From contig NZ_JAAKZV010000044.1 in the NCBI RefSeq assembly GCF_011044975.1, positions 1-40,873 of the forward strand: DNA of 40,873 nt. The letters run 5' to 3'. The notes beneath the pieces were generated by a model that had not been told where the DNA came from, made no database searches, and saw only the letters and a program-made list of their open reading frames with translations. Source of the stretch: Streptomyces coryli. Lineage in GTDB: Bacteria; Actinomycetota; Actinomycetes; Streptomycetales; Streptomycetaceae. Of the stretch, positions 16,753 through 24,843 are shown one piece after another (within the stretch, counting starts at the first letter, position 1; each line of letters opens with the position of its first letter). The translations under genes and the position numbers were made by a program.

Positions 16753-17859
16753 ATGGCCCATGCCCCCGACCGGCGTACCGGATGGCGGCGCGACCTGCTG
16801 CTGGAGCAGGCCGCCGCGGCCCCGGACGCGTCGGCGCTGTTCGGCGCCGCCTCGGCGCGGCTGCGCCGGCTGCTGCCGTACGACGCGGCGATCTGGCGGG
16901 CCACCGACCCGGTCACCGGGCTGATGACCGCGCCGATCCGGGTGGAGAACCTGGACGAGGGCGGCTGCGCCGTCTACTGGACCACCGAGGCGCGCGTCGA
17001 CCAGGTCATCCCGTTCCGCGCGCTGGCCGGCGCCGCGTCCCCGGTCGCGGCGCTCGGCCGGGCTACCGGCGGGCGGCCTGAGCACGCCCCGCTCTACGAG
17101 GCGTATCTGCGGCCGCGCGGCCTCGGCGACGAATTGCGCGCGGTGCTCAGGACGGGCGGGCGGCAGTGGGGAGCGGTCAGCCTCTTCCGGCGGCAGGACC
17201 GCCCGGCGTTCAGCGCCGCGGACACCGAGTTCGTCGCCGGCCTGTCGGCCCCGCTGGCCTCCCGACTGCGGGCGTACGCGCGGCCCCCGGACGTTCCCGC
17301 CGAGCAACCGGCGGACGGCACCGGGCTCCTGCTGTTCACCCCCGCCGGCCAGCTGGTCTCGGCCAACGACTCCGCCTGGCACCACCTCGCCGACCTGCCG
17401 CAGGTCGCGGTCAGCGGCGCCGCCGCGCACCCGGACCCGGCCGCTCGCGGGCTCCCCGTGTGGGTACGGACCCTGGCCGCCGCCGGCGAGGGCCGGGTCC
17501 GGGTGCGCGACGGCCGCGGGCGCTGGCTGGTCTGCCACGCCTCCCGGCTGGACGGCGATACGGGCTTCACCGCCGTCGTGGTCGAACCGGCGCCGCCGTC
17601 CGAGGTGGCGCTGCTGATCGCCGAGGCGTACGGCCTGTCCGCGCGGGAGCTGGAGATCACCCGGCTGGTCAGCGCGGGCGTGCCGACCGCGGAGATGGCC
17701 GGGCGGCTGGGGATCTCCCGGCACACGGTCCGCGACCACATCAAGGCGGTCTTCGCGAAGACCGGCGTCGCCAGCCGCGGCGAACTCGTCGCCACCCTCT
17801 TCCACGAGCACCTGGAACCGGCGCTCGAAGCCAGGACCGAACGGGTCCGTACCGACTGA
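16753..17859 (+). CDS. LuxR-family transcriptional regulator with a GAF-like sensory region
   Basis: About 368 residues. The C-terminal 65 residues form a LuxR/NarL helix-turn-helix: YGLSARELEITRLVSAGVPTAEMAGRLGISRHTVRDHIKAVFAKTG. The N-terminal two thirds, with LPYDAAIWRATDPVTGL and the later GGRQWGAVSLFRRQDRPAFSAAD, resembles a GAF-type ligand domain; the middle part (LLLFTPAGQLVSANDSAWHHL) resembles a PAS domain. No receiver aspartate is present, so it is not a response regulator. The start is uncertain: ATG at 16720 or 16753, neither with a good ribosome binding site. It lies downstream of the oxidoreductase on the same strand; the target genes are unknown. Confidence 0.82.
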   Translation: MAHAPDRRTGWRRDLLLEQAAAAPDASALFGAASARLRRLLPYDAAIWRATDPVTGLMTAPIRVENLDEGGCAVYWTTEARVDQVIPFRALAGAASPVAALGRATGGRPEHAPLYEAYLRPRGLGDELRAVLRTGGRQWGAVSLFRRQDRPAFSAADTEFVAGLSAPLASRLRAYARPPDVPAEQPADGTGLLLFTPAGQLVSANDSAWHHLADLPQVAVSGAAAHPDPAARGLPVWVRTLAAAGEGRVRVRDGRGRWLVCHASRLDGDTGFTAVVVEPAPPSEVALLIAEAYGLSARELEITRLVSAGVPTAEMAGRLGISRHTVRDHIKAVFAKTGVASRGELVATLFHEHLEPALEARTERVRTD

Positions 17860-17896
17860 TCAAGTCCCGTCCGGACGGCCTGGCATGCTGTGCCGC

Positions 17897-18515
17897 ATGA
17901 CTGGCGATGAGGATCTGAAGACGGACCTGCACGGATATCTGCAGCGGGCGCGGGCGGCGATGCTCTGGAAGCTGGAGGGGCTGTCCGAGTACGACGTGCG
18001 GCGGCCGCTGACGCCCACCGGGACCAATCTGCTCGGGCTGGTCAAGCACCTGGCGGGGTGCGAGATCGGGTACTTCGGGGACACCTTCGGGCGGCCTTAC
18101 GAGCCGCTGCCGGCCTGGCTCGAGGATCTGGACAACGCCGAGGACAACGTGGACATGTGGGCCACCCCGGAGGAGTCCCGGGAGGACATCACCGGGCTGT
18201 ACCGCGGTGCCTGCGGCGCACGCCGACCGCACCATCGAGGCAACGCCGGCCGACGGGCTCGGGCGGGTCCCGCACTGGCCCGCCGACCGGGCCGAGGTCA
18301 CGCTGCACCGGATCCTGGTGCACATGCTCGCCGAGACCCAGCGGCACGCCGGGCACGCCGACATCGTCCGCGAACTCGTCGACGGGGCCGCCGGGATGCA
18401 GCGGGACAACGACAATCTGCCGCCCGGGGACCGGGAGCGGTGGCAGGCGTATCGCGAGCGGGTGGAGGAGGCGGCCCGTAAGGCAGGGGAGGCCGGGGAG
18501 GCCGGGGAGGCCTGA
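17897..18515 (+). pseudogene. DinB-family (DUF664) protein gene broken by a one-base frameshift
   Basis: The first half (from MTGDEDLKTDLHGYLQRAR to ITGLYRGAC) and the second half (AHADRTIEATP to the end) both match the DinB/DUF664 four-helix family of putative thiol-dependent enzymes, but lie in different frames. Removing one G from the GG at 18215-18216 restores a single 205-residue protein with both metal-binding histidine stretches, GLVKHLAGCE and HMLAETQRHAGHADI. It may be a true frameshift mutation or a sequencing error. CATGCT lies 7 bases before the ATG, hinting at leaderless expression. The C-terminus carries a GEA repeat made of three 9-base units (18486-18512). Confidence 0.8.
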
Positions 18516-18518
18516 TCC

Positions 18519-19157
18519 TCAGCCCAGCAGCCGCTGCTCCTTCGCCACCGCCACCGCGCCCGCGCGGGTATCGACGCCGAGCTTGTCGTAGATGCGGCCC
18601 AGGTGGGTCTTCACCGTCGCCTCGCTGATGAAGAGGGCGCGGGCGATGTCGCGGTTGCCGAGGCCCTGGGCGAGCTGGGCGAGGATGTCGCGTTCGCGGT
18701 CGGTGAGGGTGGGCTGGGGGCTGCGCATGCGGGCCATGACGCGGCCCGCGACCGGCGGGGAGAGGGCGGTGCGGCCCTCGGCGGCGGCGTGGATGGCGGC
18801 GAAGAGCTCGTCGGGGCGTTCGGCCTTGAGCAGATAGCCGGTCGCGCCCGCCTCGATGGCGCGGGTGATGTCGGCGTCCGTGTCGTACGTCGTGAGGACC
18901 AGGACGTGGGTGTCCGGGCGCTCGGCCGTGATCCGGCGGGTGGCCTCGACGCCGTCGATGCCGGCGCCCAGCTGCAGGTCCATCAGCACGACGTCGGCGT
19001 TCAGCTTCGCGGCGAGCGCGACCGCCTCCTCGCCGGTGCCGGCCTCGCCGACCACGTCGACGTCCGGGGCGCTGTCCAGCAGCGCGAGCAGCCCGGCGCG
19101 GACGACGGCGTGGTCGTCGCAGAGGATGAGGCGGATGGGCTTCGCGGGATCGTTCAC
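18519..19157 (-). CDS. senR: NarL-type response regulator, SenR-like
   Basis: A 212-residue two-domain regulator. The receiver domain has DD at 14-15, phospho-acceptor Asp60 in VVLMDLQLG, Thr in VLTTYDT and Lys in YLLKAERPDE. The LuxR helix-turn-helix is LTDRERDILAQLAQGLGNRDIARALFISEATVKTHLGRIYDKLG (about 150-193). Its start overlaps the kinase stop by four bases, so the two are cotranslated. With the divergent hbpS-like gene this matches the HbpS-SenS-SenR system of Streptomyces reticuli, which responds to haem and oxidative stress. The name rests on gene order and kinase topology. Confidence 0.87.
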   Translation of the reverse strand: MNDPAKPIRLILCDDHAVVRAGLLALLDSAPDVDVVGEAGTGEEAVALAAKLNADVVLMDLQLGAGIDGVEATRRITAERPDTHVLVLTTYDTDADITRAIEAGATGYLLKAERPDELFAAIHAAAEGRTALSPPVAGRVMARMRSPQPTLTDRERDILAQLAQGLGNRDIARALFISEATVKTHLGRIYDKLGVDTRAGAVAVAKEQRLLG

Positions 19158-20491
19158 TGCTGCTCCGGCGGTTGGTGGGTGGACATCGGGTACTCCGGCC
19201 GCGGCGCGGTCAGCGGGATCGACACCGACAGCACCGTGCCCTGCCCCGGCGCCGACTCTACGGTGACGGTGCCGCCGAGCTGGCGCGCCCGGGCCCGGAT
19301 GGCGGGCAGGCCGTGGCCGCGCTGCGGGCCCGACGGCGTACCGGCGGATTCGGGAGCGAAGCCGCGGCCGTCGTCGGCGATGTCGACGACCACCTGGTCG
19401 TCGAGGTGGGTGAGGGTGACCGCGGCGTTACGGGCCCCGGCGTGCTCGCGGACGTTCGCGAGCGCCCCCTGGGTGATGCGCAGCAGCGTCGCCTGCGCCC
19501 CTGCGGGCAGCCCGGCGCCGCCGCCGTCGGCGTGCACCTCGGCGTGGAAACGCACCGCCGTCGGCCCCGCCGCCGACTCCCGCTCGGCGAGCGCCTGCAG
19601 CGCCTCGCGCAGGCCGCCGCCCGCCGCCTCGGCCTCGGCGAGGCCCGCGGGGGCGAGGTCGTGCACGAAGCGGCGGGCCTCGGAGAGGCCGCGTTCGGTG
19701 AAGGCGCCGGCGGTACGGACGTGGGCGCGGGCCTTGGCCGGGTCCGTATCCCACATCCGGTCGGCGGCCTGCAGCAGCATGCGCTGGCTGGACAGGGACT
19801 GGGCGAGGGTGTCGTGGATCTCCATCGACAGCCGCTGGCGTTCGGCGAGGGTGCCCTCGCGGCGTTCGGTGGCGGCGAGTTCGCGGCGGGTGCGGATGAG
19901 GTCGTGGATGAGGTTGCGCTGGCGTTCCGCCTGCCGCTCCATGTGCACGAAGACGGCGGTGGCGAGGGCGGCGACGGCGGGCGGGGCGAGCAGCAGGTTC
20001 GGGTCGAAGCTCTTGGCGAGCTGCAGCTGCGCGCCGACGACGAAGGCGGTCAGCAGCGCGACGAGGACGAGCGCGGCGCGCATCGGCAGCGTGCGCAGGC
20101 CGGTGTAGAAGAGCGGCACCGCGCACCACGCGAAGCTCGGCGCCAGCAGGACGAGGACGACCCAGACGCCGACGACGAGGGCGAGCCAGAGCAGCCGGCG
20201 GGGGGTGGCCTTCGCCGGTCCGTTGCCACCCGGCCCGGACGGCTGGTCGCCGAGTGCGGGCCCGAGGGCGTAAAGGAGCGCCAGGGCGGCGGACAGCGCG
20301 ATGATCCACGGGGTGCGCAGCTCGCCGGGATGCCGGATCAGGAAGCGGGCGAGGGCGCCGCCGAGCAGCAGGAAAAACGCGACGTGGATGACGGCCGCCA
20401 GCCACCGCACGCGCTCCGCATCGAGGGCGAAGGCGTCGGCGGGGTCGGTGCTGGGCCGCGGGGTTACGGGGCCCGGGCGGCTCGTGCTCAC
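19154..20491 (-). CDS. senS: Sensor histidine kinase, SenS-like
   Basis: A HisKA_3-type kinase of about 445 residues. About five hydrophobic segments fill residues 29-183 (for example LAAVIHVAFFLLLGGAL and ALVLVALLTAFVVGA). They are followed by the dimerisation motif ERQRLSMEIHDTLAQSL with phospho-accepting His226, and by the ATPase domain with DDGRGFAPES and GHGLPAIRARARQLGG. Five membrane segments agree with what is known of SenS. There is little extracellular domain, so sensing would depend on a partner such as HbpS. The start is uncertain: GTG at 20491 is used, GTG at 20500 is also possible, and no clear ribosome binding site helps. Confidence 0.87.
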   Translation of the reverse strand: MSTSRPGPVTPRPSTDPADAFALDAERVRWLAAVIHVAFFLLLGGALARFLIRHPGELRTPWIIALSAALALLYALGPALGDQPSGPGGNGPAKATPRRLLWLALVVGVWVVLVLLAPSFAWCAVPLFYTGLRTLPMRAALVLVALLTAFVVGAQLQLAKSFDPNLLLAPPAVAALATAVFVHMERQAERQRNLIHDLIRTRRELAATERREGTLAERQRLSMEIHDTLAQSLSSQRMLLQAADRMWDTDPAKARAHVRTAGAFTERGLSEARRFVHDLAPAGLAEAEAAGGGLREALQALAERESAAGPTAVRFHAEVHADGGGAGLPAGAQATLLRITQGALANVREHAGARNAAVTLTHLDDQVVVDIADDGRGFAPESAGTPSGPQRGHGLPAIRARARQLGGTVTVESAPGQGTVLSVSIPLTAPRPEYPMSTHQPPEQQ

Positions 20492-20722
20492 GGGATCCAC
20501 TGTGGCTGCTGCGGGTGGCTGACAAGGGCGTACACACCCATGCTCGGCCATCCCGGCGCCGCCGGGGTCAGCCGATCGGATGACCCGCCGGTCGGCCGTC
20601 CCGCTCGCCGCTTGCAGCCGGTACGTCGACCGGTCGGCGGAGGTTCCCGGACCAGGATTGATCTCAGCGGAACGGCGCGGACCGGCCGCGCAAGACCTCC
20701 CCGATCAGCTACGGAGTCAGCA

Positions 20723-21289
20723 ATGCGGAAGATCAAGAACATGAGCAAGCGCGCCCGCATCACCACCGGTGGTGCCGTGCTCGCCGCCGTCGCGGTGGGC
20801 ACCGTCGGCGCCGTCTCCGCCTCCGCAGGCGCCCCGGCCGACACCGCGAAGGCCCCGGTGCAGGCGGCCGCCGCCGACAGCAACCTGACCACGTCCACCC
20901 ACCTGAGCACCGCCGCCGCCACCAAGGCCGCGAACGCCGCGCTGGCGGAGGCGAAGAAGGAGAACCAGCGCGTCTCCGTCGCCGTGGTCGACCGCAACGG
21001 CAACACCATCGTCACCCTGCGCGGCGACGGTGCGGGCCCGCAGTCCTACGAGTCGGCCGAGAAGAAGGCGTACACCGCCGTCTCCTGGAACGCCCCGACC
21101 TCCGAGCTCACCAAGCGCCTCGAGCAGGCCCCGACGCTGAAGGACATCCCGGGCACCCTGTTCCTCGCGGGCGGCGCGCCGGTCAAGGCCGACGAGGCCC
21201 CGATCGCGGGCATCGGCGTCGCGGGCGCCCCGTCCGGCGACATCGACGAGAAGATCGCTCAGGCGGGCGTGGCGGCGGTCGCGGAGTAA
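20723..21289 (+). CDS. hbpS: Secreted haem-binding protein, HbpS/GlcG family
   Basis: A 188-residue exported protein. The signal peptide runs to about residue 34 (VLAAVAVGTVGAVSASA). The mature part is the GlcG/HbpS fold, with VSVAVVDRNGNTIVTLRGDGA, SYESAEKKAYTAVSW and PGTLFLAGGAPV. An ExxE pair (Glu110 and Glu113) is present, the kind of motif reported for iron binding in HbpS. In S. reticuli, HbpS binds haem outside the cell and controls SenS phosphorylation. Here it is divergent from senS-senR with a 231-base gap. GGAG lies 6 bases before the ATG. No furS-cpeB pair, the classical neighbour and target, is in the window. Confidence 0.88.
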   Translation: MRKIKNMSKRARITTGGAVLAAVAVGTVGAVSASAGAPADTAKAPVQAAAADSNLTTSTHLSTAAATKAANAALAEAKKENQRVSVAVVDRNGNTIVTLRGDGAGPQSYESAEKKAYTAVSWNAPTSELTKRLEQAPTLKDIPGTLFLAGGAPVKADEAPIAGIGVAGAPSGDIDEKIAQAGVAAVAE

Positions 21290-21319
21290 ATCCGCGGAAC
21301 ACCCGCAAGTGACCTGACT

Positions 21320-21348
21320 GCAGCCGCGCGCGGGCCGCGCGCGGCTGC
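21320..21348. terminator. Bidirectional terminator between hbpS and the aldarate dehydratase
   Basis: GCAGCCGCGCGC (21320-21331) pairs perfectly with GCGCGCGGCTGC (21337-21348) around GGGCC. The 12-bp stem lies 4 bases from the stop of the converging gene. There is no strong T-run. Confidence 0.75.
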
Positions 21349-21352
21349 CGTC

Positions 21353-22477
21353 TCACGCCCGCGTGAGCTCGCAGTTCTCCACCGTCCACTCCCGCGCCTG
21401 CTCGCTCAGGGTGAGGCCGAGCCCGGCGCGGTCCGGCACGCGCATGCGCCCGTCCGCGATCTCCATCCGCTCCTCGAACAGCGGCTCCAGCCACTCGAAG
21501 TGCTCCACCCACGTCGCCAGCGGGTACGCCGCCGCCAGGTGCAGGTGGAGCTCCATCGCGAAGTGCGGGGCCAGTTGCAGCCGCCGGTGCTCGGCGAGCG
21601 CGGCCACCTTCAGGAACTGGGTGATCCCGCCGACCCGCGGCGCGTCCGGCTGGATGATGTCGCAGGCGCCGCCCTCGATCAGCGCGACGTGCTCCGCCGC
21701 GCCCGCGAGCATCTCGCCGGTCGCGACCGGGGTGTCGAGCGCCGCGGCCAGCGCCGCGTGCCCCTCGGTGTCGTACGCGTCGAGGGGCTCCTCGATCCAG
21801 GTGAGGTTGAACGACTCCATCGCCCGGCCGACGCGCAGCGCCGTGGTGCGGTCCCACTGCTGGTTGGCGTCGACCATCAGCGGCACGTCGTCGCCGAGGT
21901 GGCTGCGGACGGCTTCGAGGCGCTTCAGGTCCGCCGCGGTGTCCGGCTGTCCGACCTTGATCTTGATGCCGCCGATGCCGCGCTCCAGCGACGCGGTGGC
22001 GTTGGCGCAGACCTCGTCGATGGGGGTGTGCAGGAAGCCGCCGGAGGTGTTGTAGCAGCGGACCGCATCACGGTGCGCGCCGAGCAGCTTGGCGAGCGGC
22101 AGTCCCGCGCGGCGGGCCTTGAGGTCCCACAGGGCGACGTCGATGGCGGCGATCGCCTGGGTGGCGAGCCCGGTGCGGCCGACCGAGGCGCCGGCCCAGA
22201 CCAGCTTCGTCCACAGCCGCCCGATGTCGCTGGGGTCCTCGCCGAGCAGCTCGCCGGCGACCTCCTTCGCGTGCGCGTACTGGCCGCGCCCGCCCGCGCG
22301 CTTGGAATAGCTGAAGCCGAGCCCCTCGTGGCCCGCTTCGGTGGATATCTCGGCGAACAGCATGGCCACTTCGGTCATCGGCCGCTGCCGGCCGGTGAGC
22401 ACCTTGGCGTCGCTGATGGGGTTGGCGAGCGGAAGCGTGACTGAGGAGAGGCGGATACGGCGGATGCGGTCGGGCAC
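21353..22477 (-). CDS. L-talarate/galactarate dehydratase (enolase superfamily)
   Basis: Removes water from L-talarate or galactarate to give 5-keto-4-deoxy-glucarate, using Mg2+. The 374-residue protein carries all residues of the mandelate racemase subgroup: the K172-x-K174 base pair, metal ligands Asp203 (MVDANQQWD), Glu229 (WIEEPLDAYD) and Glu255 (VATGEM), and the Asp278/His305 dyad (QPDAPRVGG, LAPHFAMEL). These keep one constant offset of 23 from the Salmonella enzyme numbering as I recall it, and KVLTGRQ, GFSYSKRAGG and CYNTSGGFLHTP also agree. GTG at 22477 is chosen because GGAG stands 5 bases before it; ATG at 22501 lacks a site. It lies 85 bases downstream of the ROK gene on the same strand. 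Confidence 0.93.
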   Translation of the reverse strand: MPDRIRRIRLSSVTLPLANPISDAKVLTGRQRPMTEVAMLFAEISTEAGHEGLGFSYSKRAGGRGQYAHAKEVAGELLGEDPSDIGRLWTKLVWAGASVGRTGLATQAIAAIDVALWDLKARRAGLPLAKLLGAHRDAVRCYNTSGGFLHTPIDEVCANATASLERGIGGIKIKVGQPDTAADLKRLEAVRSHLGDDVPLMVDANQQWDRTTALRVGRAMESFNLTWIEEPLDAYDTEGHAALAAALDTPVATGEMLAGAAEHVALIEGGACDIIQPDAPRVGGITQFLKVAALAEHRRLQLAPHFAMELHLHLAAAYPLATWVEHFEWLEPLFEERMEIADGRMRVPDRAGLGLTLSEQAREWTVENCELTRA

Positions 22478-22562
22478 TGGGGCTCCACAGGTTACATACA
22501 TGAACGCTGGTTGAGTATCTGAATACCCAGGCAATCACGGCCTTATAGCCCGGGGCAAGAGG

Positions 22563-23747
22563 TCAGCTCGCCGCCGCCCCCAGCACCAGCACCTGGATGG
22601 CCAGCACCGCCGCCCCCCGGGCCCAGTCGTGGAAGTCGGAGACCTTGGTCTCCAGATTCACGGGATCGGCGCGCGGATGCCGGTGCGCCCGCAGCGCCCG
22701 CTCGATCGCCGGGCCCGCCACGTCCACCAGGCCGACGCCCTCGCCGGCCAGCAGGATCTTCTGCGGCATCGCGAAGTTGGCGATGTGCGCCACCAGGGTG
22801 CCCAGCGCCCGCCCCGCCTCGTCGATCACCCGCGCCGCCGGCTGGTCCCCGGCCGCGGCGCGCGCCAGGATTTCTTCGTATGTCGTCTCGCGCCCCGTGG
22901 CCGCCTGTACCTGGTAGCGGATCCCGGGGATGGACAGCAGTGCGATCGCGCTGCCGCGCTCGCCGTCCGGGGTCAGCGGGCCGTTGGGGTCCAGGATCCA
23001 CCACTTGCCGGCGCCCAGGCCGTGGTCGGCGCCGCGCACCATGCGGCCGCCGTAGACCAGCCCGTAACCGATGCCCGCCCCGATGGTCAGCACCGCGAAG
23101 CGCTCGAGGCCGCGGCCGGCGCCGAACCAGGACTCGGCCTCGACCAGCGCCGCCACGTCGTTCTCCACGACGACGGGCAGCCCGATGCGCTCCTCGACCA
23201 TCGCCGCGAAGTGCACCTCCTTCCAGCCGAGGAAGGCCGACTCCACCACCACCGAGCGCTCCTCCGCCCGGCCGCCCACGCCGATGCCGATCCCCGCCAG
23301 CCGCGGGAAGCGGGCGGCGAACTCCGCCGTCATCTCCCGTAGCAGATCGGCCACTTCGCCGGGATCGTGGGTGGTCAGCGGGCGCTCCTGGCTGGCCACG
23401 ATCTCGCTGCGGAGCGTGGTCACCACCCCGTAGACCGTGTCTCCGGTGATCTTGAAGCCGGCGAAGCTGCGGGAGTCGGCGACGATGTCCAGGGGCTGCG
23501 ACGGGCGCCCCTGGCGCACGCCGGCGAGCGGCGCGCCCCCGGTGGCCGTCTCCTCCGCCGCCTCCACCAGCAGCCCCGACTCGATCAGCGGCTTGGTCAG
23601 CCGGGTCAGGCTGCCGGCCGACAGGCCCAGCCGGCGGGCGAGTTCGGCGCGCGGCAGCGGGCCGTGCTTGAGGATCTCGATCGCCACCGAGCGCTCACCC
23701 GCGCTCAGCGGCAGCCAGCTGGCGGGACGCGGAGTCATGGCAGTCAT
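22563..23747 (-). CDS. ROK-family regulator lacking the zinc motif
   Basis: A 394-residue regulator with a winged helix-turn-helix (ILKHGPLPRAELARRLGLSAGSLTRLTKPL, about residues 18-60) and a ROK domain with GIGIGVGGRAEER, VVENDVAALVEAESWFG and TIGAGIGYGLVYGG. Where other ROK proteins have GE.GH and C.CG..GC.E, this one reads GLGAGKWWILDP and LTPDGERGSAIALL. The Glu/His ligand residues and all zinc cysteines are gone, so it probably senses a different ligand or none. The ATG at 23747 is used because GGAGGG stands 10 bases before it; the frame is open to 23789, but that stretch is the operator. It is divergent from the ABC permease genes. Confidence 0.9.
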   Translation of the reverse strand: MTAMTPRPASWLPLSAGERSVAIEILKHGPLPRAELARRLGLSAGSLTRLTKPLIESGLLVEAAEETATGGAPLAGVRQGRPSQPLDIVADSRSFAGFKITGDTVYGVVTTLRSEIVASQERPLTTHDPGEVADLLREMTAEFAARFPRLAGIGIGVGGRAEERSVVVESAFLGWKEVHFAAMVEERIGLPVVVENDVAALVEAESWFGAGRGLERFAVLTIGAGIGYGLVYGGRMVRGADHGLGAGKWWILDPNGPLTPDGERGSAIALLSIPGIRYQVQAATGRETTYEEILARAAAGDQPAARVIDEAGRALGTLVAHIANFAMPQKILLAGEGVGLVDVAGPAIERALRAHRHPRADPVNLETKVSDFHDWARGAAVLAIQVLVLGAAAS

Positions 23748-23766
23748 GGATACCAGGCCCTCCCCA

Positions 23767-23785
23767 ACTTTCTTTTGATGCAGAA
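23767..23785. promoter_or_regulatory. Operator half-site 1 in the ROK/permease gap
   Basis: ACTTTCTTTTGATGCAGAA. Its inverted partner lies at 23858-23876 with 18 of 19 bases matching and 14 bases perfect (23772-23785 against 23858-23871). It lies just before the ribosome binding site of the ROK gene. An inner TTGAT/ATCAA palindrome (23775-23789) is present only here. Confidence 0.75.
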
Positions 23786-23857
23786 TCAATGCTCAGGCTA
23801 TACGTCTGGCCACCGGGTCAACAGAGGTCTGTTGCGCGGGTATTGACGGCCAGATAC

Positions 23858-23876
23858 TTCTGCATCAAAAGTAAGT
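23858..23876. promoter_or_regulatory. Operator half-site 2 in the ROK/permease gap
   Basis: The inverted copy of the site at 23767-23785. TTGACG at 23843-23848 with AAAAGT at 23867-23872 (18-base spacing) is a plausible promoter toward the permease genes, and this site covers its -10 box. The two sites are about 91 bases apart centre to centre, so repression by looping between the divergent genes is possible. Confidence 0.7.
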
Positions 23877-23915
23877 GACATCCCGAGCGCGTCCCCCCGA
23901 CGAGGGAGTCACGAG

Positions 23916-24824
23916 ATGGCCGTCGCCGCAAGCGCCGCCAGCAGCCCGCCGACCCGCCCGCGCGGTGACGGACCGCTCGCCGCGCTCTTCATCGCCCCGG
24001 CCCTGCTCGGCTTCCTGGTCTTCCTGCTCTGGCCCACGCTGCGCGGCATCTGGCTCAGCTTCACCCGCTTCAACCTGCTGACCCCGGCCGAGCCGGTCGG
24101 CCTCGACAACTACGAGCGGATGCTCAACGACCCCATCTTCTGGGAGTCGATGAAGGCCACCGTGAGCTATGTGGTCATCAACATCGGCGTGCAGACGGTC
24201 GCCGCCCTCGGCATCGCCGTGCTGCTGCAGCGGCTGACCCGGTCCGCGCTGCTGCGCTCCGTCGTGCTGACGCCGTACCTCGTCTCCAACGTCGTGGCCG
24301 GCATCGTCTTCCTCTGGATCCTGGACACCCAAATGGGGATCGGCAACGAGATCGTGGTCGCCCTCGGAGTCGACCGCATCCCCTTCCTCACCGACGAGAC
24401 GTGGGCGATCCCGGTCATCGCGCTGATCAACGTCTGGCGGCACGTCGGCTACACCGCGCTGCTGCTCTTCGCCGGGCTGCAGGCGATCCCGAACATCATG
24501 TACGAGGCGGCCAGGGTCGACGGGGCCGGCGAGTGGCGGATGTTCTGGCGGGTGACGCTGCCGCTGCTGCGGCCCGTACTGGCGGTCGTGCTGATCATGA
24601 CGATGATCGGGTCCTTCCAGGTCTTCGACACCGTCGCGGTCACGACCATGGGCGGCCCGGCGAACGCCACCAACGTCCTGCAGTTCTACATCTACGGAAC
24701 GGCCTTCGGACGCTTCCAGTTCGGCTACGCGTCGGCGATGTCCGTCGCGCTGCTCGTGGTGCTCAGCGCGATCACCGTCCTCCAGTACCGGCTCACCCGG
24801 GCCGGCCACTCCGACCTCGGCTGA
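23916..24824 (+). CDS. Sugar ABC transporter permease, MalF/UgpA type (aldarate locus)
   Basis: A 302-residue membrane subunit with six hydrophobic segments, the first being ALFIAPALLGFLVFLLWPTL. The EAA loop EAARVDGAGEWRMFWRVTLP is near residue 200. GGGAG precedes the ATG. It is the first gene after the operator pair, so the transport operon begins with permeases and the binding protein comes third, an uncommon order. No ATPase is encoded in the cluster. Confidence 0.95.
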   Translation: MAVAASAASSPPTRPRGDGPLAALFIAPALLGFLVFLLWPTLRGIWLSFTRFNLLTPAEPVGLDNYERMLNDPIFWESMKATVSYVVINIGVQTVAALGIAVLLQRLTRSALLRSVVLTPYLVSNVVAGIVFLWILDTQMGIGNEIVVALGVDRIPFLTDETWAIPVIALINVWRHVGYTALLLFAGLQAIPNIMYEAARVDGAGEWRMFWRVTLPLLRPVLAVVLIMTMIGSFQVFDTVAVTTMGGPANATNVLQFYIYGTAFGRFQFGYASAMSVALLVVLSAITVLQYRLTRAGHSDLG

Positions 24825-24843
24825 CGGGCAAGGAGCCGCTCCC

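Noticed and set aside
22478-22562. A separate promoter and GTAT/ATAC palindrome before the aldarate dehydratase
   Set aside because: The palindrome is only 4+4 bases and no convincing -35/-10 pair was found; read-through from the ROK gene is equally likely.
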